From assembly GCA_030407085.1 (NCBI GenBank), contig CM059582.1, positions 67,971,501-68,035,500 of the forward strand: a DNA stretch of 64,000 bases, given 5' to 3'. The notes beneath the pieces were generated by a model that saw nothing but the letters and a program-made list of their open reading frames with translations, was not told where the DNA came from and ran no database searches. This DNA is from Trichopria drosophilae. Taxonomy: Eukaryota; Arthropoda; Insecta; Hymenoptera; Diapriidae. The position numbers were made by a program, and so were the translations under genes. Below are positions 1 through 10,316 of the stretch, piece by piece (the stretch's first letter is position 1; each line of letters begins with the position of its first letter).

Positions 1-158
1 CTTCCCAGATGTTAGAATGGACCTTCACAGGAGTACGAAAACGCGGACATAGAAGCTTCTCTGGAGCTCCATTAAATATTAAATGGTTGTTGAAAATGAA
101 GCTCCGACGAAAATCAAGAAGCTCTATACGAGTTCCATAGAAGTTTATTGTGTTATAC
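1..158. other. Unassigned leading sequence
   Basis: I see no coding region, repeat or RNA here. The segment precedes a short tandem array and the downstream end of the minus-strand pseudogene. Confidence 0.4.
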
Positions 159-294
159 GGGAGTTGTCCGACCAGTGAAGGCAAGACTAGCGGTTGTGCG
201 ACCAGTGAAGGCAAGACTAGCAGTTGTCCGACCAGTGAAGGCAAGACTAGCAGTTGTCCGATCAGTGAAGGTAGGACAAGGAGTTGTCTGACCA
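159..294. repeat. Tandem repeat, about 30-bp unit, 4-5 copies
   Basis: A unit beginning agttgtccgaccagtgaagg repeats about every 30 bp. The first copies are nearly identical and the last one or two are diverged (gtaggacaagg, then a partial unit ending near accaatatgc). It lies just beyond the C-terminal end of the minus-strand pseudogene, so it is probably noncoding. Confidence 0.85.
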
Positions 295-317
295 ATATGC
301 ACTAGTACAATTTCACA

Positions 318-810
318 TTAAGTGCGTGTGTGATACCGTGTTCTCTTTTGATCGAAACTACGAGAACTAGATTTTCTTTTGTTTGGTGTTCTGGAGTCTT
401 CTCTTTCGAGGTTCAAGCAGTAATCTGCAAGCATAACGGAGTTCCATCGTCCTTGGTATCTTCGTTCCATTTCTTTAATGTCTTGATGGAAACGTTCTCC
501 CTGCTCTTTGCTTACATCACCTAAATTTTCGGGAAAGAAGCCTAAATGAGAATTTAGGAAATGAAGTTTAATGCTCATGTTACATTCTAATTACTTATAG
601 GCTTCTAACATTTCAGCAGCAACGCTTTCATAATTTTCCTTTGTTATTACCCAGGAATCCTTTCACAACTTTTTTAAAGCTTGCCATGCATTTATCTCCA
701 GAGTGGTCATTGTTTGGTCAAATTTGTCATCTTTCATGAGACTTCTGATTTTGGGCCCCACAAAAACACCTTCTTTGATCTTCGCATCACTTAACCCTGG
801 GAACTTCTTT
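318..810 (-). pseudogene. C-terminal part of a decayed arthropod uncharacterised protein gene
   Basis: Minus-strand reading gives KFPGLSDAKIKEGVFVGPKI from about 805, a middle section with at least two frame changes, then an open stretch (578-318) with NMSIKLHFLNSHLGFFPENL, SKEQGERFHQDIKEMERRYQ and MLADYCLNLERED. I recognise these blocks from a recurrent arthropod protein family usually annotated only as uncharacterised; no function is known to me. It is the downstream half of the gene whose upstream half lies at 6200-7250. The piggyBac element between them sits at a TTAA. With the element and one TTAA copy removed, the frame runs straight through the junction (FLYF then KKKFPGL). The frame changes mark it as a pseudogene. 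Confidence 0.8.
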
Positions 811-814
811 TTAA
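811..814. other. TTAA target-site duplication, left side of piggyBac element
   Basis: TTAA directly precedes the terminal sequence CCCATTAACCGCGAAATGCA. The matching TTAA is at 6196-6199 after the inverted copy of that terminus. TTAA duplication is the hallmark of piggyBac integration. Confidence 0.9.
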
Positions 815-1686
815 CCCATTAACCGCGAAATGCACTGGAATTTTACTTCGAGTTCAGCGTTTATTTTTGGTATGAAACATGTAAGGAAAAAAATCTCGTG
901 GGTACATGGATTGTATAGTTTCATGGTCGCTCTTTCGAATGGCGATGAGAAAATTTTCAAAAAATTGCAATTTCCAATATTTTTTGCAAAAATATGCGAA
1001 AAAACATGATTTTCAGACACATTTTTTTTTCGTTTCTCATAAAATTTTTCGTCAAAATGCATTTGTATCGACTTACAATAAGTCATAAACATGCATTCGA
1101 TGTGTGTACTAAAGGTATTCGCCATATTTGATTTTTTTGTTATTGTCTTATTAACAAAATGGCGGTCGATACGACGAAATATTTGGGCGTTTTTCAAAAT
1201 CGCCCATTATCGGATACGAAAGTAATTCTACTTCAACAAAAATCATTACTCGGGGGTTTTTAGGGTCGCTGATTACGAATCTGTTATTAATTGTGTTAAA
1301 TTCAAAATGGCGGACCCAAAATATTAAATATTCATCGATTTTTGTGTGTTTCAGTATCTTTATGTTTTTTGAGTCGCTGATTCCGAATTCATGATTAGAT
1401 TTTCGAAATTCAAGATGACGGATCCAAAATGGCGGACGAAAAAGATTAAATATTCATCGATTTTTGTGATTTTCAATAACCGCATGTTTTTCGGGTCGCT
1501 GATAATTAATTTATTGTCAGATTTTGAAAATTCAAAATGGCGGACACCATCTCTAAAATTTCAACTTAAGCAAATGAAAATTTTTTTTTCGTATTGTATA
1601 TAAAATTGTCAAGGAAAAATGTCTCTTGTGATTTTTATCTAAATCACACCGTTTCCAAGAAAAAAAATGTTCAAAATTTCCATAAT
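815..1686 (+). repeat. piggyBac left terminal inverted repeat (outer part)
   Basis: Reverse complement of 5316-6195 or so. Beyond the terminal portion it contains three or four diverged modules. Each has a gggtcgctgatt-type core, then an a/t-rich stretch ending AAATTCAAAATGGCGGA, and a run near cgatttttgtg. The last about 20 bp of the arm continue at 2693-2712 on the far side of the inserted SINE. Confidence 0.9.
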
Positions 1687-2692
1687 CGGCTTCGTGGCTC
1701 AGGCGGTTAACGCACTGGACTACGAAGTCGTAGGGCGTGAGTTCGATCCCCGTCCGGTAAACAATTTTTCGATTTCGTTTTCAAGCAGCAGCTCGCTGTT
1801 AGTAAGACGAACCACGTTGTTTGTGTACGTTTCGAAAATATTGTTTTCCTATGATAGTGCGCAAAGTTCGATTTTTTGCGTGTGCAAAGTGCCACTTTCC
1901 CACACTTTACTGATCTTATAATTTAGTGTGCGGTAAAGAAAATTTGCGTGCGGTAATGAAGTTTTGCGTGCGGTAAAGTAGCGCTATAGGTATACAGACA
2001 TGTAGAATGGACCTGTCAAAACTTTCGTTTGTTTTACTTTTCAATCGCTGTTCTTCAGTACGGAAAACTATAGGTATAGGTTAATTCTATCTAAAATAGT
2101 GTAATTGAAAATGTACCCGAAAACAGGAATGCGAATGAATATTTAAATTCATTAAAATTTATATAAAATATTAATAACAATTAACAGTAATAACGATAAT
2201 AAATAATGTATTACATAGATATTTAGAAATTTAGTCTATTTATTACAAAAGCATTTACAAATACTGTTTACGGTTGTAAACCCCCCCTTCTCCACCGCCC
2301 TTGCACCGCCACTTTAAATGTTGTATATAGGTGTCGAACTTTGCGCACTTAATAGGAAAAATAGTATACGATACTCGTGCGCTGCGTAGGTGTTCCCACA
2401 CTCGCTTTTTTATCACCCTCCCTTCGCTCGGGTGACAAACTGCACTCGTGTGGGAAATACCTACTTTGCGCCCTCGTATGTACTATTATCTGGCGGAAAT
2501 CGACTCATGACCGCTGCTGTATTTGGTGTAGGTTCTGCAGTCCTGCATTTCGTACACAAATGTGAAGTATGGCGCCATCTTCATAAGTCGATCTGCAGCT
2601 CTCGCAAAATCTTACGATTAATAAAAATATGGCAAAAATTAAGCAAAAAGGGCGATTCCGCCCGTTAATTAATAAATAAAAAAATAAAAAAT
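1687..2692 (+). mobile_element. tRNA-derived SINE, copy 1 (split by a nested insertion)
   Basis: The SINE occupies 1687-1850 and about 2490-2692. The head matches RNA polymerase III promoter boxes: TGGCTCAGGCGG (A box) and GAGTTCGATCCC (B box). A unique body follows (ttcgttttcaagcagcagct and onward), then a tail region with gccatcttcataagtcgatc and an AT-rich end. An almost identical complete copy lies at 19581-19940. The intact right piggyBac arm shows the empty site (ccataatgcgcaatgataa); the SINE lies between ccATAAT and ATAATgcgc, giving a target duplication of about 4-5 bp. Confidence 0.88.
1848..2489. mobile_element. Non-autonomous fold-back/TIR insertion inside the SINE
   Basis: Comparison with the uninterrupted SINE at 19581-19940 shows about 640 extra bp after aatattgttt. 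Two inverted structures are visible. The first has ends tcctatgatagtgcgcaaag... and ...tttgcgcacttaatagga (about 1848-1871 and 2334-2357). The second is a strong hairpin at about 2360-2489 whose arms start aatagtatacgatactcgtg and end ctcgtatgtactatt, with an inner hairpin ATCACCC/GGGTGAC. A 3-fold short repeat (gcgtgcggtaa) lies at 1923-1980. No coding capacity; superfamily unknown. Confidence 0.7.
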
Positions 2693-2712
2693 AATGCGCA
2701 ATGATAACACTC

Positions 2713-3450
2713 ATGTCGTAGACGATTTAGTGGCAACGCATGTGTGACATTAAACTTTGTAATACAGTGATATCTCTGTAAACTTTACGATGTTGATTTC
2801 CAAGACATTTTTATTCCGCAATCTTTACGATCCCCCTCCCCCCTCATATTATGGGGTTCCGTTAAATAATAAGTTATTTATTTAGCAATAAAAAAAATTA
2901 TCCAAGTCATTTTCCAGAACCAGTACTGAAAGAGCGAGTGCTATTGGTAGTCCGTTTACTCTACCCTTCTATTGTCTCTATTGTCTAGCATCCAATTTTA
3001 TGTGCAATGATTTTTACGGCGATATTCACCTAGCTGATCCATCCTCGTAATGATTGAACTACATCACAGTCTACTATCTACTCACGACTGTCTCATTGAA
3101 GACACGATGGATTCATGCGAAAAACGAGAACGAATGCTGTCAGAAACGATTGTATCTTGTTTCTTTCTCTTAGGGATACGTACGGTCACTAGGTGGTGAT
3201 GCTATCCGCAAGAGAATTCATGAAGCGTTAAGTAGAAGTATTGAACTAATCCGTGAATTTTTAATTTTTATCTCTGAAATATTTTTTCGGTAGTATTCCT
3301 GACGTTTCCATGATCACCAAAAAACCTTGGAAAATCATTATCCGATTTGTCCCGTATCTTCGAAGTCTCTTACTTTGAAATCAACTGGTATTTTTGTTAA
3401 TATTCTTATTTTTAGCTTTGAAATCAATCATCTTCATTCCGTTTATCACA
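2713..3450. other. piggyBac internal 5' region upstream of the transposase
   Basis: AT-rich sequence between the left inverted repeat and the transposase ATG. It probably holds the transposase promoter, but no specific element could be recognised. Confidence 0.4.
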
Positions 3451-5157
3451 ATGCCTATAAAAAGATGTACTTTGGCTGAAAAAGATACTGGTTCTGAAAA
3501 ACGCAGAAAAGATGGTAATTTTTCAACCATGCGCTCTGCAGAACTTATCGAAAAAGACCAGTATTATGAAGGAAGTATTTTTCCAGGCTCTGATGATTCT
3601 GGCGAATCTGATTGCTTTGATTCAGGTTCAGAAAGTGAGATCGATGTTTCGGAAAGCGACGAATTTCATTCGTCAGATTCAAGGGAAAGTGAACAATATT
3701 TTGAATTACCTACAAAATCATACCGCAAAATTCATGAAATATACGACAATAAACAAAAAAAGTTAGAGGCCGAAGATGAATTTATATGGGTAGAAGGTGA
3801 AAAACCGAAAAAGAAAGATTGCGTAGACGACTTCGAAAATATAGTATTCTTGAAAGAAAGCGATAAGCGTCAAATTTTCAATAGTACACCAGCAGAATTA
3901 TTCGAATCATTCTTTTCTTTTGAAATGAAACAATATATTATTGAAGCTATAAATGGCTTACAGATTTCTATAGAAGAGCTTGAAAAATTTATAGGTATTG
4001 TTATTTTCACGACATACAACAAAAGATTGTCTCAAGAAGACTATTGGAAACTTGATCCTCATAAGCGGGCAGAACCGGTAGCGAATGCAATGCGCAGGGA
4101 TAAATTTCGGGAAATCAAATCCAAAATGAAATTTCATAAAGCGGCAGATGAAGACAAGAGTAACAAAGTATGGCGAGTAATATCAGTGTTACAAATTTTC
4201 AAACGAAATATAGCACAATTTGGAATTTTTTGTTCAGCACTATCTATAGACGAAATGATGGTGAAATATTTCGGAAGAACAAGTCTGAAGCAATTTATGG
4301 AAGGAAAACACATTAGATTCGGCATAAAACTATGGGGACTGTGGTTATCTAATGGATATTTGCTAAATTGTGATATATATTGTGGAAAAGACGGAGAAAA
4401 CAATGCAAAGTTGGGTAAATGTGTTCTTGGAAGTCAAGTCGTCATACAAATGTTGCAAGAAGTTTTACAAAATATTTCACCCCGAAATATGAAAAATTAT
4501 CATGTATATTTTGTTAATTTATTTACAAGTCCGGATTTACTTCTCCATTTGGAAAAAAGTGGTGTCCGGGCTACCGGCACAGTTCGAGATAATAGAGTTT
4601 CTGTTAAAAATGATATCTCTAAAAAACACAAGAGAGGGACGTATAAAGTGATGCACGATACGAATAGTGCGTTGAATTATATAACTGTCATGGACTCCAA
4701 ACCCTTTTCAATTTTATCAGCTGCCGTTGGTGTGACACCTACTTACTCTGTAAAGCGGTATAATAAGCAGATGAAAACAAAGGAAGATCTAGCTTTTTCG
4801 AATGCTTTTTCTCTTTGTAATAAATTTATGGGCGGAGTTGACCTTCATGACCAGAGATGCAACAGTATTCAACCCACCATACGATCAAAAATATGGACAT
4901 GGTGCATTTTTGTACCAATTATTCAGTCATCACTTACAAATGCAACGATTTTGCGCAATATCGTCCACGAGAAAGATAAACAAATCAGCAGCAAAGACTT
5001 CGCAATAAGTGTTGCTAAAAAATATTTGTCAACAAAAACACAAAATTATTCGTCACACGTATTTGTGAAAAAGGAGCATCAAAGATACTGCTGTGAAAAA
5101 ATATGCAAAATTAGAACACGAAAATTTTGCCAAAATTGCAATGCTTATTATTTATAA
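3451..5157 (+). CDS. piggyBac-type transposase (likely inactive)
   Basis: A 568-residue frame from the ATG at 3451 (MPIKRCTLAEKD); the frame is open upstream to a TTG at 3394, but ATG 3451 is the better start. The N-terminus is acidic and Ser-rich. The DDE_Tnp_1_7-type core follows: an LEKFIGIVI region, KSKMKFH, then SIDEMMVKYFGR with the first catalytic Asp (codon 286 of the longer frame), YFVNLFTSPDLL where the second Asp is expected, and MGGVDLHDQ with the third Asp (codon 483). In piggyBac proteins the middle motif is normally FDNFFTS; here that Asp is Val (GTT at 4513-4515). The C-terminus has the Cys-rich finger typical of the family (RYCCEKICKIRTRKFCQNC). Length is normal. Frame intact; catalysis probably lost. 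Confidence 0.92.
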   Translation: MPIKRCTLAEKDTGSEKRRKDGNFSTMRSAELIEKDQYYEGSIFPGSDDSGESDCFDSGSESEIDVSESDEFHSSDSRESEQYFELPTKSYRKIHEIYDNKQKKLEAEDEFIWVEGEKPKKKDCVDDFENIVFLKESDKRQIFNSTPAELFESFFSFEMKQYIIEAINGLQISIEELEKFIGIVIFTTYNKRLSQEDYWKLDPHKRAEPVANAMRRDKFREIKSKMKFHKAADEDKSNKVWRVISVLQIFKRNIAQFGIFCSALSIDEMMVKYFGRTSLKQFMEGKHIRFGIKLWGLWLSNGYLLNCDIYCGKDGENNAKLGKCVLGSQVVIQMLQEVLQNISPRNMKNYHVYFVNLFTSPDLLLHLEKSGVRATGTVRDNRVSVKNDISKKHKRGTYKVMHDTNSALNYITVMDSKPFSILSAAVGVTPTYSVKRYNKQMKTKEDLAFSNAFSLCNKFMGGVDLHDQRCNSIQPTIRSKIWTWCIFVPIIQSSLTNATILRNIVHEKDKQISSKDFAISVAKKYLSTKTQNYSSHVFVKKEHQRYCCEKICKIRTRKFCQNCNAYYL

Positions 5158-5295
5158 CTAATTTATTCATATTAAAAACGTTTATAACAATTAATTATTG
5201 TAACCCCCTGTATTTATAATTGCATAAAATATAAAATAAGCAAATAAAATACAGAGGAACCAAATGAAGAAAAATTTTAAGTTCTCATGATTTGA

Positions 5296-6195
5296 GTCTT
5301 ATCATTGCGCATTATGGAAATTTTGAACATTTTTTTTCTCTGAAACGGTGTGATTTAGATGAAAATGACCACAGACATTTTTCCTTGACAATTTTACCTG
5401 CAATACGAAAAAAAATTTTCATTTGCGTAATTTGACATCTTAGAGATGGTTTCCGCCATTTTGAAGCCGTCATTTTGAATTTTGAAAATCTGACAATAAA
5501 TTAATTATCAGCGACCCAAAGAACATGCGGATATTGAAAATCACAAAAATCGATGAATATTTAATCTTTTTCGTCCGCCATTTTGGATCCGCCATCTTGA
5601 ATTTCGAAAATCTAATCATGAATTCGGAATCAGCGACTCAAAAAACATAAAAATACTGAAACACACAAAAATCGATGAGTATTTAATATTTTGGGTCCGC
5701 CATTTTGAATTTAACACAATTAATAACAGATTCGTAATCAGCGACCCTAAAAACCCCCGAGTAATGATTTTTGTTGAAGTAGAATTACTTTCGTATCCGA
5801 TAATGGGCGATTTTGAAAAACGCCCAAATATTTCGTCGTATCGACCGCCATTTTGTTAATAAGACAATAACAAAAAAATCAAGTATGGTGGATACCTTTA
5901 TTAAACACATCGAGTGCACGTTTATGACTTATTGTAAGTCGATACAAATCCATTTTGACGCAAAATTTTATGAGAAACGACAAAAAATGTGTCTGAAAAT
6001 CATGTTTTTTCGCATATTATTGCAAAAAAATTTTGGAAATTGCAATTTTTTGAAAATTTTCTCATCGCCATTCGAAAGAGCGACCATGAAACTATACAAT
6101 CCATGTACCCACGAGATTTTTTTCCTTACATGTTTCATACCAAAAATAAACGCTGAACTCGAAGTAAAATTCCAGTGCATTTCGCGGTTAATGGG
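5296..6195 (-). repeat. piggyBac right terminal inverted repeat
   Basis: Uninterrupted arm complementary to the left arm. It begins internally near tcatgatttgagtcttatca and ends at TGCATTTCGCGGTTAATGGG next to TTAA 6196-6199. It contains the subterminal modules in the opposite orientation (ccgccattttgaattt, several copies). It preserves the pre-insertion sequence of the SINE site in the left arm. Confidence 0.9.
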
Positions 6196-6199
6196 TTAA

Positions 6200-7250
6200 A
6201 GTAAAGGAAACTTTCGCCTTCCTTGTTCAGTGCTTTTACGAACTGTTTCATTAAGCCCAGTTTTAAATGAAGAGACGGTATCAATACGTCATTCCTGTCG
6301 ATTAGAGCGTCATGTACAACATTTTTTGTACTCGGTACAAGTGCTTCTCGAATTGGCCAATCTTTCAAAATCCAATGCTGATCCCTTGCTCTACTATCCC
6401 AATGGCAGATATGGCAAGGAAACTTAGTGTACCCAGCCTGCTGCCCAAAACACCATGCAGATTACTTTTAAGTGACCATAAAGTTTCCATTTATGCTTCT
6501 CATATTGCACGCATTCAAATATTTTTTTCATATTGTGTAGTTCTCTTTAAGATGAACTGAGTGAAATATGGGAATTGAAGCATAGTTATTACCATTGTTT
6601 AACAACACGCCTTTTAAACTTATTTTTGAGGAATCAATGAAGAAGCGCCACTCTGTAGGATCATATTGAATTCCAAACTTCTTTATTAATCCTTGCACAT
6701 TGTTGCAGTAAGACATAGAATTTTCATCAGAAAAGAATTCAACAAATTTTTCCTCTCGATGTCTGCACCAGGAGAAAGTTACTTTAGGTTGAAGGAAATT
6801 ACGCTCTTTAAGTCTGGAACCTAACAACTCTGCCTTATCTTTCGGTAAGTCTAATTCTCTCACTAGATCATTCAATGAAGATTGATTGTACAATTTAGGA
6901 CTGTCATCATCATGACCTTCAAAATCATGATCAGAATCAAGATGTTCCGAATCATATGATTCCTCTACAGGAACTGCATTTTCTTCAACCCTCGGAATAA
7001 CTAGAAGAGCATCTGTAGGTGATACAGGAACTGGCTTGGTTGTAGATACAACAGCAGGATAAACAATGGAATTTTTATTTTTCGTGTTGAAACCGAATAA
7101 CTTGCAGCAGCAAAAATAGCATTCATCATGATTTCTCGGTTACGCCAAATCATGGGTACACTAAATGGAAAATTTTTTATTTTTTGTTTGCTCCATAATC
7201 TTAAAAATAACACAAGATTGACATACTTTATGAGGTATCCAAGTTTTGTC
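6200..7250 (-). pseudogene. N-terminal and central part of the decayed arthropod uncharacterised protein gene
   Basis: Minus-strand reading from about 7180 gives NHDECYFCCCKLFGFNTKN (a Cys-rich segment), then an acidic linker. The longest open block (6893-6528) contains LQPKVTFSWCRHREEKFVEF and DPTEWRFFIDSSKISLKGVL, and ends near HSVHLKENY. After frame changes near 6530 and 6440 it resumes with YTKFPCHICHWDSRARDQH and KDWPIREALVPSTKNVVHDA, then HLKLGLMKQFVKALNKEGES, up to the piggyBac TTAA. The block order matches an uncharacterised family widespread in arthropods and continues at 810-318. At least three frame lesions make it a pseudogene. Whether the source is a host gene or a domesticated or mobile gene cannot be told. 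Confidence 0.8.
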
Positions 7251-7693
7251 TTGATTTCCTATTTCGTTTCCGAAGTAGTTGAAATATTTTTTTTGTACGA
7301 AATCATTTATATTTTTCATGGCAGGCGCATCCTTCGGCTAGTCAGCGTAAGAGTGGATGAATCGCGGAAGAGAATAACGCGAAAATATGTTAGCTCTTCC
7401 TTAGGTCAAGCAACGGCATTAAGACTGAATAATAGTATATAAGAAAACATTTTTTTATCCTGCCTCGAAATAGAGTTAATATCTTGTGAATTATCTATAA
7501 TAAAATGATCAATTATCTATATAAAAAACAATCTAATCTAGTCAACGTAGTAGTCGAGAAAACTTATCAGGGTTTGTGAAATTTCTTTTGTGATTAACAA
7601 TATAATGCATACGTGTATATTTTAAACTGCATACGTCAGTAGATGTTATTTTAGAATCACTTTTTTAATAAAAGTTTTAAAATAAGGGAGGAG
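7250..7693 (+). mobile_element. Remnant internal end of an LTR retrotransposon with polypurine tract
   Basis: The sequence between the pseudogene and the LTR lacks coding potential. It ends in the purine-rich run AATAAGGGAGGAG (about 7681-7693), immediately followed by TGTTACG. This is the layout expected at a polypurine tract/3' LTR junction. The left limit is uncertain. Confidence 0.5.
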
Positions 7694-8769
7694 TGTTACG
7701 GTGAATAACTTCGTGTCTACCCATACTCTAGGGAATTTCACGTGGATGAAAGGGAGGCGCTTCTGAAATTCTCCTCATCTTATTGTTAACATTGATTGCT
7801 CTTCTATATAATTTAGTTAATGCTACAAATTCACCAGTTTTCACAGCGAAATAAAAAGTTTAACGCTAAGAAATTAACCATTAGTTAATGAATTTTCGAC
7901 ACAAACTCCTGCATCATTGTGTCACATCACACGTGTCTCGATACGTGACATATGTGTATGTTACGTCCTCGTAACTAGCGGAATTAACTAATTTTCGGTG
8001 TACATTTAAAAATAAAAAAATATTGTATGTCGGCACCGGACAAACGAGTCTGTTTCTTACAAATGTAACGTCATAAACGAAGCGTATTGGAATGTACCCG
8101 GTTCAAATAACATTTTCTCTAAACCTTTATTAGCCATAAATCAGAAGACGGCTCACATCGCTTAACTTTCCTAAAAAAATCACCGTACAGACACAATCAA
8201 TTTTACAATGACCTTCCGTAGCATTTTTATTTTTTTTATACATTAGATCAATAATTTTTCCGTCTCTTCCGATATTTACGGTAATTGAGGACTTAACTCT
8301 CAAGCTACCTGTTTTTAACTTTTCTAAAAAAACATAAAAAGAGAAATCAGGTACATTCTAACGGGCTCTCTACATCAATAATTTTTAGTTAATGTATTTT
8401 TCCTTCTTGGCCCATTTCCAAAAAACCTGTCCAAAATACAAATCCACCACCTTAAAAATAGAGGGGGAATACTCCAAGCGGGGATAAGAAAAGCATGAAC
8501 CAAAATAAATACAGGTGAGGCACACCGAGACTAGCCAGTCCAATTTTTTAGTCCCTCGGCGTCGCAGTTAAATTTTTAAAAGTCGCGAGTTATCCGGTAA
8601 AGGGGAAGCCCGACTCCAAGTTTTGAGACAACCAAAAAGGAAATTTCACGACCGGACCCAAAAAGGGGAAACAGGACCATCAGCCGAACCCTACCAGTCC
8701 GAAGAGAGCTTCACCAAAAACTTAAAAAGTGAGTATAAGTTTCCCTTACGTAATTTTTATCTAACCAAT

Positions 8770-9050
8770 TTCCTTCCTTCCTACTTTTCCTTTTCGTGAC
8801 ATAGCGGGTAGGCCTGCGAAATCACGCCTACCTCTTTCCTTGCGACACAGCGGGTCGGCCTGCGAAATCGCTCCAATTCCCTTCCTTCCTACTTTTCCTT
8901 TTCGTGACATAGCGGGTAGGCCTGCGAAATCACGCCTACCTCTTTCCTTGCGACATAGCGGGTCGGCCTGCGAAATCGCACCCCTTTTATTCCTTTCATG
9001 GCATAGCGGGTAGGCCTGCGAAACCACAACCCTCTTCCTTCCTTCCTATT
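8770..9050. repeat. Tandem repeat, about 120-bp unit with 55-60-bp half units
   Basis: The unit contains gcgggtaggcctgcgaaatc followed by acgcctacctctttccttgc, and a related half unit with gcgggtcggcctgcgaaatc. About 2.5 units are present within the 1.96-kb LTR. The open frames that cross it are by-products of the repeat. Confidence 0.85.
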
Positions 9051-9231
9051 GCATAAAAGCCACAGAGACGAAGTCGCCCCTCTCACGCGACTAGTATTAA
9101 TTCTGTCTTTTTTTTCTTCCCCTTTCTTCCCCTAGACTTCGCGTTTTCCCTTTAACCTCATTGCACCATTTATACTTCTTTCCCTTTTGTTTATCATCTT
9201 CTCTAATAGATAATATTATTTTAAATATATA

Positions 9232-9495
9232 GTGAAACGCCGCCGAGGAGGACAGAAAATCAAACGCCAAAAATTGGCAAAGGCTCTTCACCTCGCCCGA
9301 GAGGAAAAGGAATCGCGGGCTGCCAAGCCACCATCCCCAAAGGAAACTCCTCTTACTTTCCCTTTTCCCCCTCGCCCGATCATTCCACTTCCTACTCCCA
9401 AGGAATTATTCCCTAATTTGTTCATTCCTTTCCCCCCTCTTCCAACAATTCCTCTACCCACACCGGAACAATTATTTAAGAAAATAATAAATTGA
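9232..9495 (+). other. Short basic/proline-rich open frame in the LTR (doubtful)
   Basis: The frame is open from a GTG at 9232 for 87 codons. The first third is basic (KRRRGGQKIKRQKLAKALHL); the rest is a Pro/Leu/Phe repeat (PLPTPKELFPNLF, PLPTPEQLFKK). It follows atatatag, which could be a splice acceptor, and a donor-like gtgagtataag occurs at about 8730. There is no ATG and no family recognised. It could be an exon of the retroelement or chance. Confidence 0.2.
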
Positions 9496-9655
9496 TTGAA
9501 CAAATAAACTGTTTCCTCATTCTTCCTTAATTCTGACTTTCCTGTGCTATCAGTAGCCCTCACTCACCTAAAAGGACCCAGCAATTCTGCTGATTTACAC
9601 GCCCGTGTTACTGTTCGGTTTATATCTTGTTCGAGGTATTCACTGGGTCGTAACA

Positions 9656-10316
9656 TGTGCACATCTTTTCACTGTATATTACAATTATGGTTATAAAACT
9701 ATTGTTTTGTTAAAAAGCTAAATTGTTTTTTAAGATTTCAGCTGGCAGTTATTACAGCAAGTCAGTTTTCGATAATCGCACACCACATATGTGGCTAATT
9801 ACTTAACGTACTTCTCATTTCATTTACCTCCTCCGTTAAAATGTACTTCTTGCCGCGCTGTGACCAAAAAAAGGAAAAATATAATTTCCTAATTATATGA
9901 TTGTCCAGGGTTTTCATTAAGGACATGTGTAAGATCTTGTTACAATTGTCACTGTTTGTTGTGCTTTATTATATTACATAATAATTTTATGTATTAATTT
10001 TCATGAACCGACGATCGTGGAACATAGATTACCAAGAAGAATAATTTCAAAGCTTTCCAATTTCACGCTGTAACTGCCTTTTATTTTAATTATTCATATT
10101 TTTTTAAACGTCTTTGCGTCTAATTCGTTAAGAAAAGGTTGGTCTCGCGCCTACAATTACAAAAGTCGCCTTCATTTAAGGTTTCAACAAGACACTAAGT
10201 AAACACATGATTATCCGTAAAAAAAAAATGAGATGACCAAATCTTTACTAAAGGTCAACACACGAGAGTAGGACAAAGTTTCCAGGACGAAACTAATGAC
10301 ACGTATGGGTCGTGAA
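9656..10316. other. Unassigned AT-rich sequence between two LTRs
   Basis: No coding region, inverted repeat or RNA seen. It separates the plus-oriented LTR ending at 9655 from the minus-oriented LTR starting at 10317. Confidence 0.4.

Larger units (their letters stand above)
815..6195 (+). mobile_element. piggyBac-like DNA transposon with about 0.9-kb terminal inverted repeats
   Basis: The element is about 5.4 kb, bounded by TTAA and by inverted termini beginning CCCATTAACCGCGAAATGCA. The inverted repeats are very long (about 0.9 kb each) and near-identical; even an incidental 128-codon open frame is mirrored in both arms (1197-811 minus, 6199-5813 plus). The single gene is a plus-strand piggyBac-type transposase at 3451-5157. 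The left arm carries a SINE insertion that the right arm lacks, so the SINE arrived after the piggyBac. The element disrupts the pseudogene now split into 318-810 and 6200-7250. The transposase lacks one catalytic aspartate, so this copy is probably immobile by itself. Confidence 0.92.
7694..9655 (+). mobile_element. Long LTR, 1.96 kb, termini TGTTACG...CGTAACA
   Basis: The segment begins TGTTACGGTGAATAACTTCG and ends CACTGGGTCGTAACA. The perfect 7-bp inverted termini (TGTTACG/CGTAACA) with TG...CA ends and an upstream polypurine tract indicate the 3' LTR of a plus-oriented element. No second copy is in the window. Inside are a 120-bp tandem array (8770-9050) and a short basic/Pro-rich open frame (9232-9495). 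The length is large for an insect LTR, so a composite is possible. Confidence 0.6.

Noticed and set aside
159..294. CRISPR array
   Set aside because: The units abut with no unique spacers, and this is an animal nuclear sequence.
811..1197. 128-codon protein gene on the minus strand (and its copy at 5813-6199)
   Set aside because: It is mirrored in both piggyBac inverted repeats, has no recognisable motif and is low complexity. It is an incidental frame in the TIR.
1687..1760. Functional tRNA gene (A and B boxes)
   Set aside because: The same sequence plus a long shared body occurs at 19581-19940, and the acceptor stem does not pair well. It is a SINE head.
8761..9027. Short repetitive proteins on the minus strand
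   Set aside because: The frames are translations of a tandem DNA repeat inside an LTR, without start context or family.
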